A stretch of 64,000 nucleotides of DNA from positions 339,925-403,924 of the forward strand of contig NW_019091564.1 in the NCBI RefSeq assembly GCF_001949145.1, read 5' to 3'. Numbering within the stretch: the stretch's first letter is position 1; each line of letters begins with the position of its first letter. The translations under genes and the position numbers were made by a program. Source of the DNA: Acanthaster planci. Taxonomy: Eukaryota; Echinodermata; Asteroidea; Valvatida; Acanthasteridae. The notes below the pieces were generated by a model. That model was not told the origin of the DNA, did no database searches, and saw nothing but the letters and a program-made list of their open reading frames with translations. This document shows, piece after piece, positions 14,311 through 27,099 of the stretch.

Positions 14311-16535
14311 TGTCGACAAGTGGAAGCATGAAGTGAAGATGTAATTAACGGAATTTCTGCAGCTTCTTTGGGCATAAATCGTCACCGTTTTCGTGAAGAG
14401 TAACATATGTCCAAAGTAGCTTTGTTTCGATTTCATGTGTGCCCTTTTCCTGTGGGAAATGCATTGCGCAGAAGGGCACAAAGTAGGAAAACTAGTTTTT
14501 TCGATTTCACAAACGGACACGCATCTTTACTGATTGATTTCATGTATTAACCACTGTGTTCATTTTTAATTACTTGAATGAGGCAAAAGATCACCTCTCA
14601 AAGAATTATGTGAAGTTTTTCCCGCATAAACGTGTTCCGTATTGGTATTTTTGCAGTTTTGAAATAGGAGAAGCTTCTTTGATGATTTGTCGAAAACCAG
14701 TTTTTCTTCAAAATCTACATGTGTGACTCTTCCTGAAAACGGTGACGAAGTGTGGAATGAGCTTAGATTAAAATATTAAAAGCAACCCAAAACCCAAGTT
14801 AAATAGCACAAGGGTTTCACGAACAGACTGCATGGCCTTACGTTAAGGCTACCAGGACAATTGCTTTGGAGTGGCAAATGTGAAAAGCAAACAGTGTCAG
14901 ACACAGGGCGAAGAGGTGACTCCTGAAACTTGTTTCAGGTCGGTCTGGAGAAGACTGTGATTATATCAGATCTGTCACTTTTGCAACCACAGACATGCTG
15001 AGACCTCAGTCACGGTAACTGTGCGTCATTGTGAAAATGGTGATAGATTCACGAAAGTGTTATATATACTGAAACGTATCCAAATTTGTCAATATTCATG
15101 ACTGACTATTCGTCTATAGTCTACGTGTGTTTCCAACGTGGCATTTGGACGATACACTCTTCCGAATAGTTTCAACCATTGCCACCTGGATCAGTGGTAA
15201 AGGCCCACTACGTCATCATGCTGTGGTGTTCAGCAGTGCGTCTGGCCTTTCTCTCTATCTCCCTGCATCAAACCTGGCTCCACCGTCTCATGGAAAAACA
15301 CTGTAGACACACTTCAGCATTTTCCAGTGTTAAATGAGTCTCTTTCTCATATTCAATTTCAGATTTACTTGTAAAATGTGAGGGTGGTCGTCGAGAATCC
15401 AAGGGGTGGGGTTCGTGCCTGATGGGATCTTCACTCCAGGGAGCTGGGAGAAGGCACGCAGGTCGGGGGGGGGGAGCAGGGGGATTGGTGGGTTGGTGGA
15501 ACTCCCAAGAAGTCACAGCCTTCACTACCAAAACTGTGCTTTTCCGTACTTGTTGTTTGGGTACCCGGGTCAGAGACCCGGCCTGTGGAAATTGGGTAGG
15601 CACTCATTAGTTTAAGTTACAACCAATTAAATCAAAAATTTTCAGTTTGTAGAAATCACAAACTACATTTACAAAATTCAAATCAGTTGAAGTTCGTCTG
15701 TTGTGTGTGACCTCCAGTGAGTGTTTAGAGACGGCACTGCAGTAGTAAAAATGGGCACAATGTATACATTTTCGTTACCAGAGATAGTCGACAAAAATCA
15801 AAGCAAGTATAATATATATGGAAAATATTAAAATGAGTAATTACAAACTCAAACAATTGTATCCCTAATTTCCTTACTTGGAACCTCCCTACAAAAAGAA
15901 GGAATTTTAAATACTATGAAATGATATAAGTCGGACAAGGCAAATCCGCGTCCAAATATGAACGAGTGTACAGCGATAGGCCCACCTACACACAACATGG
16001 CAGCCACACGCGCCGAGGAACGGAATACCCATATCCATGGCCTAGGCCTAAGTTGTGTAGGCAGACTACTCGCTAAACATCGTTACGATTCATTCGTGAT
16101 TTTTGAGGGACTCACTGAGAACGTAGGTATAAATTGAAAAGGGCTGGTCGAAAAAAAGAGTACTCCTATCTGAGCCAGAACGTGAAAAATACTGCGGCGT
16201 CTCGTCATACTTCGCACGTTACTAACTTGCCAAATGGGGATTTTCTGGCGGTCTGAGCTGCCGAGTGGTAGCGCTGTTTTGTTTCTGCAGCACCCACGGT
16301 GAATGCGCTATCCAGATTTTGTAATAGAGATCAGTGATCCTTTTAGTTTGAGCGTTTTCGAAACGAGTGGATCCGGCTAAGATTCAAGTTCCGCTGGTCC
16401 CACTCAGAGCTTGAACATGTGGTTTTGGACACTGCCTCAAAATGGCTGGAACCAGCGAAAACAAATAAGCCGAAGGAACTCGTTTCGGAAGCGCTTTTTT
16501 GTGCCTGATGGGGAGTTAAGTCTTGCTCGTATTGT
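14311..16535. other. intergenic, nothing recognised
   Basis: No exon or RNA gene recognised. G-rich tracts lie near 15462-15485 and a short cccgggtcagagacccgg palindrome near 15563. Open frames here are short and lack motifs. Confidence 0.45.
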
Positions 16536-16539
16536 CCTC

Positions 16540-16742
16540 GAGATGGACCAAGAGAGGGCGCCATTTCATTTGCAACGGAGGCTTCTATCCTTTGCACTAA
16601 TTGCGTATCACTGGTTCACGTGCACGAAGGACTAGGGGGAAGCGTTGCAGTCGCATTGATACCAACAAAATGAATACTTCAGACCAGCGCAGCTCTTTAC
16701 AACCGATGAGGGGGTGCTTCTGCTCGAGGCGGATAGTCTAGC
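16540..16742 (+). repeat. dispersed repeat family C, copy 1
   Basis: Runs from gatggaccaagagagggcgcc to caaccgatgagggggtgcttctgctcgaggcggatagtcta. The same bounding blocks occur, in the same order and strand, at 19880-20062 and 47910-48262. Family unknown; no coding capacity. Confidence 0.65.
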
Positions 16743-17220
16743 AAATCAAATCCCATTACAAACCATACATAAATACCTAGGCCTAACTTAGTTTTGCCAT
16801 TCCAACAGACCTATCGCGATAGAATTGCGTCAATGCAGCAGGTGAAACCGTTGTCCACTTGCCTGATAAGCCTATGTGTGACATAAAATGGGCGTGGGAT
16901 GCGTAAAATCTTCGACAAACAAAACTCAGCGCATAAAATCCATATGGTTGTCTAGAGGGAGTGGCTAACTCGCGATCGACTATAGGTCATTTGGTCGGGA
17001 GCCCCGTCATGTGGCCGTTCTTAAACAGTTGATAAAGCACCGGCTGGGTTAAGGTTGCGTAATTTGCTCGCTCTTCTGTGAAACTCAATGACAACTCCTT
17101 TTCATAATGTGAGCATGCGTGAGAACATGGACCAAATTTACATACACAAGTAGCGCACGCGCACTTCCACCCCCCATTGTATTCACTTATCTCCAATTAT
17201 TATATAGATCAGTGACTGTA

Positions 17221-18310
17221 CTACACTAAACGTTACTATAGACAACAGCGCAAAATCGGAGAGAAAGTGCCCCGCCTCATGCCCCATCTCACTCTGAAGA
17301 CGACCAGGAAGACCCCGCTACGTTGTAAGATTTTGTCTGTAAGACGGGATGAAAGTAGGGGAAAATGGGCGAAAAATTGTTCTTTCAAGATCATACTAGT
17401 TTTTACTGCGTTGCCGGCACGTGTATGAGGTTTGCATTACGTTCTCGGCACGATTAATCTGAGCATGAGTCCCGACTCTGCCAAGATGCAATCCGATCGT
17501 TCCGCGATATAAAAGGCTTCTGTCTGATTGCTACTACCGAAAGATCACGGCAAGTTCACGGTCCTTGTAGCAGGCTGCCGAGTGGTCTCTGTTATATTAG
17601 CTGAAACAGTACACCCCGTCAGTTCTCTGGTGGTACGGCATAAAATTCTTCCCATCGAGCTAGAAAAAATCTACTACAATGCTGATACGCCAAGACTACA
17701 TGTATGCAGTCTTGACTAGGTTGTTAAATACGCTTTTACTGCGATGTGAAGTCTTTACGACCCTGTCACGTAAAGTTTGAGCATGCTCAGAATTTTCACA
17801 CGCCCTTCCCGTCCATTTTGACCCTACCAAATTGATATCAGTTCTTCATCACGATGAACCACTCTCTCCCGATTTCTTGAGGGCGTAGTAACATCGTTTT
17901 TGAGCGTGATGGGTTATAATGTGACGCCCAAGAACATATTCGTGGTCTTCAAGATTATGACCTGTTAGACATTTTCCCTCCCAGTGTAGCCCCTTGATTT
18001 CCTTTTATCCTCCCTTACCCCAGATACTCCTAAAATCGTGCGCACCTAGTTAAAGTCCGGATTCAAAGTCTGCATGAGGCTGCCCATCTCTACCCACATT
18101 AGACCCAAGGTACAGGTTCTTGTGAACGAAATACCCACAAGTTGAAAGCCACAAGTCCCAAATGCTTGTCTCACAGAGATTATTTGAAAATTGGTCCTGA
18201 TTGTGGTGTGCATTAATACAGTAACAACACAACCCGTGGGATCACAAAATATTTATGAGTTCGCGCGCGAAAATAATCGATATTAGTTGTTTGTACCCCC
18301 AAAATGTTCC
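17221..18310. repeat. diverged longer member of dispersed repeat family A
   Basis: Its beginning (ctacactaaac ... gcaaaatcgg.g.gaaagtgcc.cgcct) resembles the start of the 4843 copy. Its end (gtgaacgaaatacccacaag ... cccgtgggatcacaaaatatttatgag.tcgcgcgc) matches 5119-5260. The middle part is insertion or diverged sequence. No coding capacity recognised. Confidence 0.5.
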
Positions 18311-18497
18311 TAGCAGTTCTCGAGAATGACAATGGTTTGTTGTAAACATCTTAACCTTACAACGTCGTAAGCACCGTCGCGACTCTTCACACTAGGCTAC
18401 CAACGTTGTACCTGAACGGCCCGATCTCCAGAAAGCATTGGTGTAACTCAGCTCAAGATCATATATACAGTGCAGCGAGAAAGGCATGGGTAGTGCA

Positions 18498-18785
18498 TTA
18501 ATTTTGGATTTTTTGCCCTGCCCGACGTGTATTTTAACACTGTGTACTCAGTGTATGCCCCTAAAGGCTTGTGAAAAAACACAAATTTACATCTCCCCGG
18601 CGCAAATCCACCTATTAAATAGTTGTTCGCGGTTAAGACGTCTGCATTAGTAAGCAGGAGGTCGTGCATGGGCTCGAGTCCCGCCCGAGTACATTTGTGG
18701 TTTTTCACAAGCCTTCGAGGGTATACACTGAGTATAAAAGGTTAAAATACACGTCGAGCAGGGCAGAAAAATCCAAAATTAATTC
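18498..18785 (+). repeat. tRNA-like SINE core within an inverted repeat
   Basis: A tRNA-like stretch at about 18618-18690 has an A-box-like tagttgttcgcgg, the phrase ggttaagacgtctgc, and a B box ggctcgagtcc at 18671-18681. It is flanked by arms that are inverses of each other: left about 18498-18590, right about 18697-18783 (cacaagcc, actcagtgtat, attttaa, gacgtgtatt/aatacacgtc, gggca, atccaaaattaat). The tRNA fold is imperfect, so I read it as a SINE-derived element, not a tRNA gene. Confidence 0.55.
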
Positions 18786-19879
18786 ATATCTCCCCAGCGA
18801 ACATCCATCTTTGAAATACATGGGTAATGCATTATTAATTCATGATGAAACAACATCACGTAGCCGTTAAGAGGTTCAGCAGAGTCACCATGCTTTCTAA
18901 TGTAGGACTGTTCGACACAACGACGGGCAAGTTGGTTTGGCGTGGTGTTGCATGTTTAGAGAAAATAATTCTAGGCATCTTTGGCGCGTGGTGAAACTTG
19001 TAGCTTTGCCACTCGCACTGGCATATTTTTTCGTGTTTCTGGCTGAGCATCAAAGGTCGAGTTCGGGCAGCCTGTTTTTGACACAGGTTTTTTGTTCTCG
19101 CGCTCAAACGGCGGGAACACGACACAGGAACACTGTTCCCGGAAAGGGATTACACACCACCTCCTCATCAGGGTTTTACAGGAACACACGGAAAACTCGG
19201 GAGATTTCGATTTTTAAACAGCTGTAAGAAATAGCGAGATGGCTTACAAAGCCGGAGACAATGGGGAGTTTTGCAAAATGAACAATATTAATTTTCCACT
19301 ACATAGAATGTTCCTTTTTAAACAGAAAAGAATTCAGGCCAGTTACCTAAGCGGCCAACCCACGAATAACATATCGAGCTGTTCGTGAACATACGAGAAC
19401 AAGATGCCCGAACTCAGTCAAATGTTTATTAGTGCAGCGCACGCCTTGACTAACAAAGCCAACTCTTCAGCCACGAAATGAAATACAATGTGTATTAGTT
19501 GCCATGGGTGTAATCGTGCCGCACAGGTTTCTGCATATCATGCCATTGCCCAATCTTCACCCCTGGTGAGAGCAGATTATTCCAAAAATTACCTTTCTCT
19601 TACCAATATTCCGTTTAGACACAGTTTGTGAAATCAAACTACGTGGACCAATTGGACGCAACCCATAGTTACAACCAAATTAATTACATTATATATTATT
19701 TCCAGGGCCCCGTGAGGCGCATGAATGAGATAAACATGTCATTAAAGGGTCTGCAAACGTGCCTGAGCTTACTTCTTGATTGCAAACGGGTGCACATTGC
19801 CAATACTGTATAGTGTTTTACATGTATTTGTGAAACTTATCTTGGTGATTTTAAGCCATTGGAATGAGAAACAAGCTGT

Positions 19880-20062
19880 ACCAAAAGAGGGCGCTAGTTT
19901 CTTAGCAACGCAGGCTCCTTTGGTCGCCGGAACTGAACTTCCCCAGTTCACAAACGAAAGATATGGTTGCATCGCTACTCACACAACCAAAATAAACACG
20001 CTCGACAAACATGGCTCTTTTCAACCGATGAGGGGGTGGTTCTGCCCGAGGCGGATAGTCTT
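19880..20062 (+). repeat. dispersed repeat family C, copy 2
   Basis: Starts ccaaaagagggcgctagtttcttagcaac and ends caaccgatgagggggtggttctgcccgaggcggatagtctta. It matches 16540-16742 at both ends and 47910-48262 through ttagcaac, ctcctttggtc and gaactgaactt. Confidence 0.65.
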
Positions 20063-21162
20063 ATGCAAGATGTTTTCTCCTGGAGCTGGTAATACAAATA
20101 ACAGGCTAAATGTACTTGTTCTCACTTTTAACTGAAAGCAATTCAACTTACATAGGTTTCAGACGATACTCTGTAAACACTTCTTTGTTGTGTTACAGTC
20201 AGGATTTAATTCCAGAATTTCTAGGTCAGGCCAGCTGGTGGGGATTGTTAGCTTGACCCTCTGGAGCCTGAACCTTAATCCTCCTGGGCTGCCATCCTAA
20301 TCTTTCTCGGCCAAGCCCTGTAAAATGTTTGTTTTATGAGACTCTTTGTATAATGAGCGAACAGGGATGTGCTACGACACTATAAATTGGGTAGATACTC
20401 CCATGCCGGGTTCTGGGTTGACCATCCCACCACGGGCAGGCGAGACGCTGACAGCACCAATGAGCCAGTTACTACCGGTGTCAAAGTCAAGCTACCTTCA
20501 TGGACCCGCTGAGCGAGGCTGTTCTCCCTAAGCAGTGAATCATCTTGCTGGCGCTCCAGACTGTTACTTTATTGCCCTAAACTGAGTGTACCTGCATGGG
20601 GGTACCCACCGTGGGTACATTGTACTGTGGAGCCATGTAGCACTGCCTCGCCCTGGGGACCAGCGGTTAGTCAAAATCCCCTCGTTGGACGTGGACCACA
20701 CCTCGCAGTCGTCCTCGCCCACCGGTCAACAGACTCGGAGCAGCCCGTTGTTTGTGAAAGATAATTTTATCACTGAATCTTAAAAATTAAATAATACGCT
20801 CTAAACTAACAAAACCATACGTCAGATGTGACACGGACTCGAAAGACAATACTAGACGCTAAACATATAGACCCTTTTCACCCATGTGACTGGATTGCGC
20901 TAAATGTAAACAATACCACCATGTGTGGACCGCCTTAGCCACGGTGGTCGTATATATTCATACGGGCAGCTTCAACCACGTGCATTCGCACGTGCAAACG
21001 CTACATGCTCCACTAGTTCATCTTGAATGGGTAGATTACCATCCCAAGACATTGTGGTCCAGCACGATTGTGACATCACAAGAAAAAGGTCTATAGGATG
21101 ATGAAATACCTACTGGTGACTGCTACTCATTGAATTTTACAGTTCCTGAAATTCGAACATCA
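20063..21162. other. intergenic, nothing recognised
   Basis: Contains a G+C-richer stretch (20390-20750) with no recognisable protein family in any frame, and a small palindrome gggtacccaccgtgggtac near 20606. No gene is called. Confidence 0.4.
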
Positions 21163-21716
21163 TTAAAGGGACCATGTAACTGAAATATTTCACTAAAGAC
21201 CTTGAAATTGCACCTTTGGTTTCAATTTACCTCATTTTAAAATTTTGCTTGCAATTTTAACCCATATTTTGAAGCTGTCTTAATTTTCATGCTAATGATT
21301 TGCATATTCATGAGCAACATTACGATGTCAACCAAGGCACTGAATCTCGAAGTTGCACTGATTTGTGTACAGAAAATTTCTAGATTTTTTTTTAAACGCT
21401 GCTATCATAGATTTCATTTCTTTTGGCAATTTTGTTGCGTAACTATATGGCAATAAGCAAGTAAGCATACTTTCCACAGTAATGTTTTCAGACAGCAAAT
21501 TTGGAGTTCACAATTTGAACATGCATACATGCAAACTGAAACGGTACTACATCTTCCTCGATTTACATTAAAGCAAAAGCGCCCTCATTTGTTCAAAAAT
21601 ATTTGTTCAATTTTGAATGTTTAAAACTCCAAAAAATATGTCATCAAACATTGAAGAAAAGTACAGAGATACACAAAAAGTGCTTCTAAGAAAAATTCAC
21701 GTCATGGCTCCTCTAA
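21163..21716. mobile_element. T2-like MITE (ttaaagg termini)
   Basis: The left terminus ttaaagggaccatgta (21163) is mirrored imperfectly by the right terminus gtcatggctcctctaa (to 21716), about 554 bp apart. The interior is AT-rich and non-coding. TTAAAGG ends and TTAA-like target sites are characteristic of the T2 MITE group described in vertebrates. Assignment to that group is inference. Confidence 0.5.
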
Positions 21717-22439
21717 CTTATTGATGAAGTTTGCATGTCGTTCCCTCAATGGCAACGCCGGAGACTTCTGACGTCCGATATTTCCATGTGGAAGGTACAC
21801 ACGTGTGTATGCTGCGAAATATGCAATCTACATTGCTGCCAAACTCAAGCGATTTTACCTGTTGGATTAGCCCTCAGTTTCAATGGCAGGTTGTAAAGTT
21901 TTAGTGGCGGTTTAGCCGCTGTGATTTGTTGTCTCAGTATCTATATATCATGAGCTTCCTTGCAACCCAAGGAACCCTGTCGGTTGACCCCTGTAAGTTT
22001 GAGACACTTGCCCTGAATGTACGTCCACGTGAAGGCTTTTGCAGTAATGAATAACTTAATACAAAATTAGCATCTTTACTGCATAAAAAACGTAATGTGA
22101 GACCCTGGGAATTCAAGGCAACGAGAAAACAAAGTGGGCTAGTTTCAACATCAAAGTTTGTGGGTGCACAACACCATTTTATTCAAAAGCAAATGGAGTC
22201 AATCATGGTCCTATTCATCCTTGACAAAAATGAGGTTTATGTTTCACTTTGATGCCAGACGGTTACGTGAGTGCTGTGGTTGCATCCAAGTCCCGAATCT
22301 GTTGCCTAAAGGTACATGTATAGGTCAAGGCTATATTCTTTTCGAAATACGTAGAGCCACGAAGCCTGTTGTAAGAAAATGCTAAAAGTTTTGGTTTTTT
22401 TTTAAAGAAAACAGAAAAGTCGCCCTATATAAACACTTT

Positions 22440-22592
22440 AAAGCAAAGGGCGACACCAGACGATGCCACACGTCGTGTGTGTACAAACGTCACATAGCGA
22501 GAAGGTGACGGTGCGAGTCGTCGTGCCGTCGTGTCGTGTAGTTGTGTCGCGTAGAAAGAGGCAGAAAGGTGTATCGTAAATAGTACGCCATA
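22440..22592 (+). mobile_element. CGACG-rich foldback MITE family, truncated copy
   Basis: Starts aaagcaaagggcgacacc, then cacacgtcgtgtgtgtacaaacg and cgtcgtgccgtcgtgtcgtgta, and ends gtgtatcgtaaatagtacgccata. It is collinear with 12472-12697 and with the right half of 41649-42174, including the terminal inverted repeat. Confidence 0.65.
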
Positions 22593-22744
22593 GCTTTTGC
22601 AGCAAGAAAAAGTTCCTCCTTCACTTGATTTTACAAGTTCAAAAATAAGAGTTGTAAAACGAACAGAGAGGATTCGAACATAAGACGGAGGTTTTCAAAT
22701 AGGGAGTAGGCGGCCCTACTCCTAACCAATCCACACACCCACTG

Positions 22745-23105
22745 CCATTAAATTTGGATAAAATCTGGTACACTGAGTTGTCTGATTGCACATAAACATA
22801 CAATTTGAACGGCCCCAGACTAAAGACCGTGTTGCCATACCTCGTGATTCGGGGCAAGCTTTTGCATAGCAACCACCAACTCTGGAATGGACTGGTTCCT
22901 TTGTGCCCTTCTTAATCACTGAAAACAATGCATTGGCGCAAGTTACCCCTTATGTAACTAATCAAAAAGCTTGCACCGAATCACAAGGTATCGCAACAGT
23001 CTCTTTAGTTTGAAGAATTCAAATTTTTATGTTCAGGTGAATTTAAACTAACCAATGTACCAGATTTTATTTAAATTAATCTCGCAAAAGGCTTATTTAA
23101 TACCC
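22745..23105. mobile_element. short element with family B inverted ends
   Basis: The left end (about 22745-22800, ggataaaatctggtacactga) and right end (about 23035-23105, aatgtaccagattttatttaaa...ctcgcaaaaggcttatt) are inverted relative to each other. Both match the ends of the element at 9668-10915. The interior is shorter than in that copy and non-coding. Confidence 0.45.
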
Positions 23106-24516
23106 TTATACGTTATTATAACAGCCACTATTTTAAGTCTTAGACAGAACTATGAACAATACATAAGGACGAGGGCGTCCTCTTTCGAAATCGTTAGATC
23201 TCGTTTGGGAAAACAAAATGGGGGCAGGCCAACTTCAGTACACTTGAGTTCCTATCGCACAAAGAATGGCAGACTGCGCAAAGTGATAACGTCCGGGCCC
23301 TCAATATATTAACCAGCCTTTGATCTAAAATAGGCCATGCTTCTGGGGGAGTTAGAATTTCAAAAAAATGGGGGGCACAAAAATCATCTTATTACAATTT
23401 TGTTTTGGGGGAGATTGTCTAATGAACCACAGTGTAATGGTTTTTTTGCTATGATCGTAAACGCTGTGATACAGTGTATTTAACACCTCTGTGCTGTACG
23501 CGTTTATGTTTCTTTTGCCTTCCATACTTAGCACATTGCGCATGCGCGTGCCTTCCGATCGAACCATGCTGTAACTTGAGACTTTTGTGGTCACGCTTTC
23601 TCAACGAGCACGACGCCTGCAAACTGTCTTAAATATAAAGAATGTTATATTGTTAAACCTTCAATGTGTGCACCCACTTGTTCATGAGTTAGTCGCCATT
23701 ATTTGTTTTGTTGTTCGATAAATTATGCAGGGGAAGTTTGTGTTTTAATCTTCATCACGTGAGGTCTGCCATTTCTGTCATGTCAATTCTCATGTAGGCC
23801 TACATGTATCGTTGTAAAGACTCACGTTATGCTTTTCGTCAATCTAACTTTGTTCCATTTAACACTTGTTCCTATGATAAGTTACACGTAATTTGCTGCA
23901 TGGACAGACGCTATGGATGCTTAAGCTAGTTTTCTTAACCTTGTGAGTGCTAGCCTTTGAATGAAGTTGATCGATGTTAAAACTTATCGTAAGACCCCAT
24001 GTAACCTTGACTTCCCTTTCTTGTGACTTTTGACATGCCCCAGTACATGTGTAATGCGTTATGCTCGAGTACTGTGTATGTATGCTTTTGTTTTCATATT
24101 GCTTTGCACACACATTAAGGGCCTATGTTTGTGAATTGTTTTACAGTGTAGTTATATGACGTGGGGTGGGCCAGTACCTCTGTAGGGAAGGAGCCTGCCT
24201 TGGTAACTCGCCCTGCATTGGTGCTTCTCTGACACTCAACTCTCACCTTTGCCTCCCAGTAACTGCAGCATGCGCAGCGGGCACACCCCTGTAAACCGTG
24301 TTGCAAACAGAATAGGGTCCTCTACATTGGATTGGAGCAGCAGTGGAGTTCGGCAGCCACCTGGGCGACCGAGCAGACCTTTTCAGGATCGCTCTGCTCG
24401 CCTCCTTAGCATGAGGACGGGGCTAGAAAAGGTGCCCAAATATAGTCTGCTCCACATCTCCCCGGCCAGCCTGCCGCAGCTGGCGGGAATCCCAATACTG
24501 CGGCCAAACTAAGCAA

Positions 24517-26075
24517 ATGAAGAAACTAGCCATCACACATGCGACCTACAATGTTCGCACCCTGCTCGATAACATCAGAGCCAGTAGACCAGAGAGGAGA
24601 ACAGCGCTTGTAGCCAGGGAACTGTCACGCTACAATGTGGATATTGCAACACTCAGAGAGATCCGAATCGCAGATAAAGGCCATCTGACAGATTGGAGGT
24701 GGCTACACCTTCTTCTGGCGTGGTCGCTCCAGCGAAAGCCGCCGTGAGGCAGGCGTGGGCTTTGCCACCAGGAACCACCACGTGAGGAAGCTCGCTAGTA
24801 TTCCTAAGTGTCTCAATGACCGGTTAATGTCCATGCAGCTTCCCCTTGGCAAGGGGAAGATCGTCACGCTGATCAGCGCCTATGCTCCTACCTTGTCTAA
24901 CCCTGACGAGATAAAGGACAAGTTCTACGAGGAACTTGATGCCTTCATCCCCTGCGTCCCGCTGACCGAGAATCTCATAGTCCTTGGTGGTTTTTATGCC
25001 CGTGTCGGCTCCAACCATCAGGCTTGGGACAGAGTCTTAGGAAGGCATGGTACAGGGAAGTGCAATAGTAATGGCCTCCTCCTGCTTCAAACCTGTGCTG
25101 CACTTGACCTGGCCATTGCCAACACTATGTTCCGTCTTCCAACCGCAACAAGACGACGTGGATGCACCTATGCTCTCGCCAATGGAACCTTATTGATTAC
25201 ATTATCATCAGGGCAAAGGATAGGCGCGACGTGTAACTATTAAAGGCCATATGTGGTGCAGATTGCTGGACGGACCATCGCCTTATCATTTCCAAGCTGG
25301 CGCTCTTCATTCAGTCCAAGCGGAGACCCCATGGGCAGCTGGTCGTCAAGAGACTCAGTGTCAATACATGTATGTTAAAAAATACCCAGACAGCACAAGA
25401 GCTCCTGAGTGCTCTGGATAGCAAACTCTCAAGTGCATTCAACTCAGAAGTCAGTGCTGAAGAACAGTGGAAGTCCTTTAGAGACACCCTTCACTCCTCC
25501 TTCTTCGAGATCCTGGGTCCGGGTATCAAAAACCACCAGGACTGGTTTGACGAAAACGACACTGAGATTCAAGACATGCTCGAGGAGAAGTGTCACCTAT
25601 ACTTAGAGCCTATCAAAACAACGCCTCTTGTGCTGCGAAAAAGGCTGTCTTCTCTAATATGCGCAGCAAAGTTCAAACCAAACTTCGTGCCATGCAGGAC
25701 TCCTGGCTGAGCAGCGAGGCTGATGAGATCCAGGCCTACGCAGACCGGCATGACACCAAGAGGTTCTATGATGCACTCCGTGCTGTCTATGGGCCTCCCT
25801 CCAGCGGTTCCTGTCCACTTCTCAGTGCAGACGAGTCCATCCTCCTCAATGAGAAACAGCTAATCCTGGAGCGGTGGGCGGAGCACTTCAGCAGTGTGCT
25901 CAACAGACCATCTGCCATCAATGATGAGGCCATCGCCCAGCTTCCCCAGGTGGCCATCAACCAAGACCTTGACCTCTCTCCAACTTTAGACGAGGTCCGC
26001 AAGGCCATCAAGCTGCTGGCTTCTGGGAAAGCTCCCGGCCCGGATGCCATACCCTCCGAGATCTATTGTGGGGAA
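24517..26075 (+). pseudogene. APE-type endonuclease / RT N-terminal region of a non-LTR retrotransposon (CFDP2-like family)
   Basis: Three or more frames must be joined to follow the protein. It runs from THATYNVRTLLDN and RPERRTALVARELSRYNVDI, through VTLISAYAPTLSNPDEIKD, GGFYARVGSNHQ and GKCNSNGLLLLQTCAALDL, to WTDHRLI (near 25270), the endonuclease DHR motif. A linker and KLLASGKAPGPDAIPSEIY, the lead-in to reverse transcriptase, follow, and similarity stops abruptly at about 26070. The endonuclease motif GDFNAR is changed to GGFYAR. Such proteins are often annotated in databases as craniofacial development protein 2-like. Frameshifts near 24710 and 25200 and a missing RT core make it inactive. 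Confidence 0.8.
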
Positions 26076-26529
26076 TTGGTAAATATCATGGGCTGGAAAT
26101 AACCACCCAGGTCTTATTGCAGTTGGGAGCGTTCAGGTAAATACAATGTAGTCCCTTACGAAGATAATCATTTGCTTGTCCCTATAGGTAGAGTAACTTG
26201 AGTGAGTTTAATTGATTAGTTAACCTGGTAGTAATATTAGATCCTGATCATTAATTTGGGGGACTGTAATAAGGCGCGAGATGTAGTTCTCCAGAACTTT
26301 CTCTGGGTCTTTGTTGAAACTGTGAATGAACACAACTGCGTTTCGTGCCTGTGTTTTATGGTTCTTGGGCTTAAAATCATTCTGGTAACCGGGGCAGCAT
26401 TGGAGGAAGGGAATTGGGATTTCTTGAGACTAGTGAGTGTTACTCCCAGACTTGTCTGGTCGTAGTTTTCTTGTAAATGTCTTGGGCTCACCATGTCCGA
26501 TTCTCCGCCGTATGTGGTGCATGCAGCAA

Positions 26530-26730
26530 TGCCCTGTTCCGTGTGATGTACATGTACGTGTACAGTGTACATGTATATGCTGTACACACTGTACGTGCAC
26601 TGTCCGTTTCGGTGACCTTTGGCCTTTGCTGGGCGTTGATAGTGTGCATTGTGCGTGTATTGCATGTACAGTACTTGTACACGTACACTGCGCGCTGTAC
26701 GCATGGCTCTAAAATTTCAATACAGTGTAC
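26530..26730. repeat. gtac-rich low-complexity tract
   Basis: Dense overlapping palindromes of the type tgtacatgtacgtgtacagtgtacatgta and gtacacgtacactg. Open frames across it, including the 155-codon minus frame at 26237-26704, reflect this composition and are not called as genes. Confidence 0.6.
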
Positions 26731-27099
26731 AGTACGTGCATTTCAATTTTCATGATTTTTCTGATTTACTGTGGTTCACTCCAAAATCACTGTAACTTTT
26801 GTATTGTTTCGGCAGACCATCCATATAGCTTCTAATCCATTGCGTAGCCTGCACATTTGGGTTTTCAGTCTTGGAGAGTTGCTTGTTGGGTAAGCTAGAC
26901 GGTTCCGTTATGTGATAATGTATTATAATTGTATAAATTGTCACTGTGTGTAATTATTTTATTAATGATTGGTGTGCAATTATACACATGTATCTCTCTG
27001 TATTTGCAGGGGTTTGTTTTAATCAATTTTTCTGCTGGAATCAACTGGAAAATAAAATGGTCGAATCTCAAACCAGTGTTCATGTCAATTTTGCTCAGG

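Noticed and set aside
18618-18690. tRNA gene
   Set aside because: A and B boxes are present, but stems are imperfect and the body continues into a SINE-like inverted repeat.
26237-26704. 155-codon minus-strand frame
   Set aside because: Covers the gtac-rich low-complexity tract; peptide is compositional.
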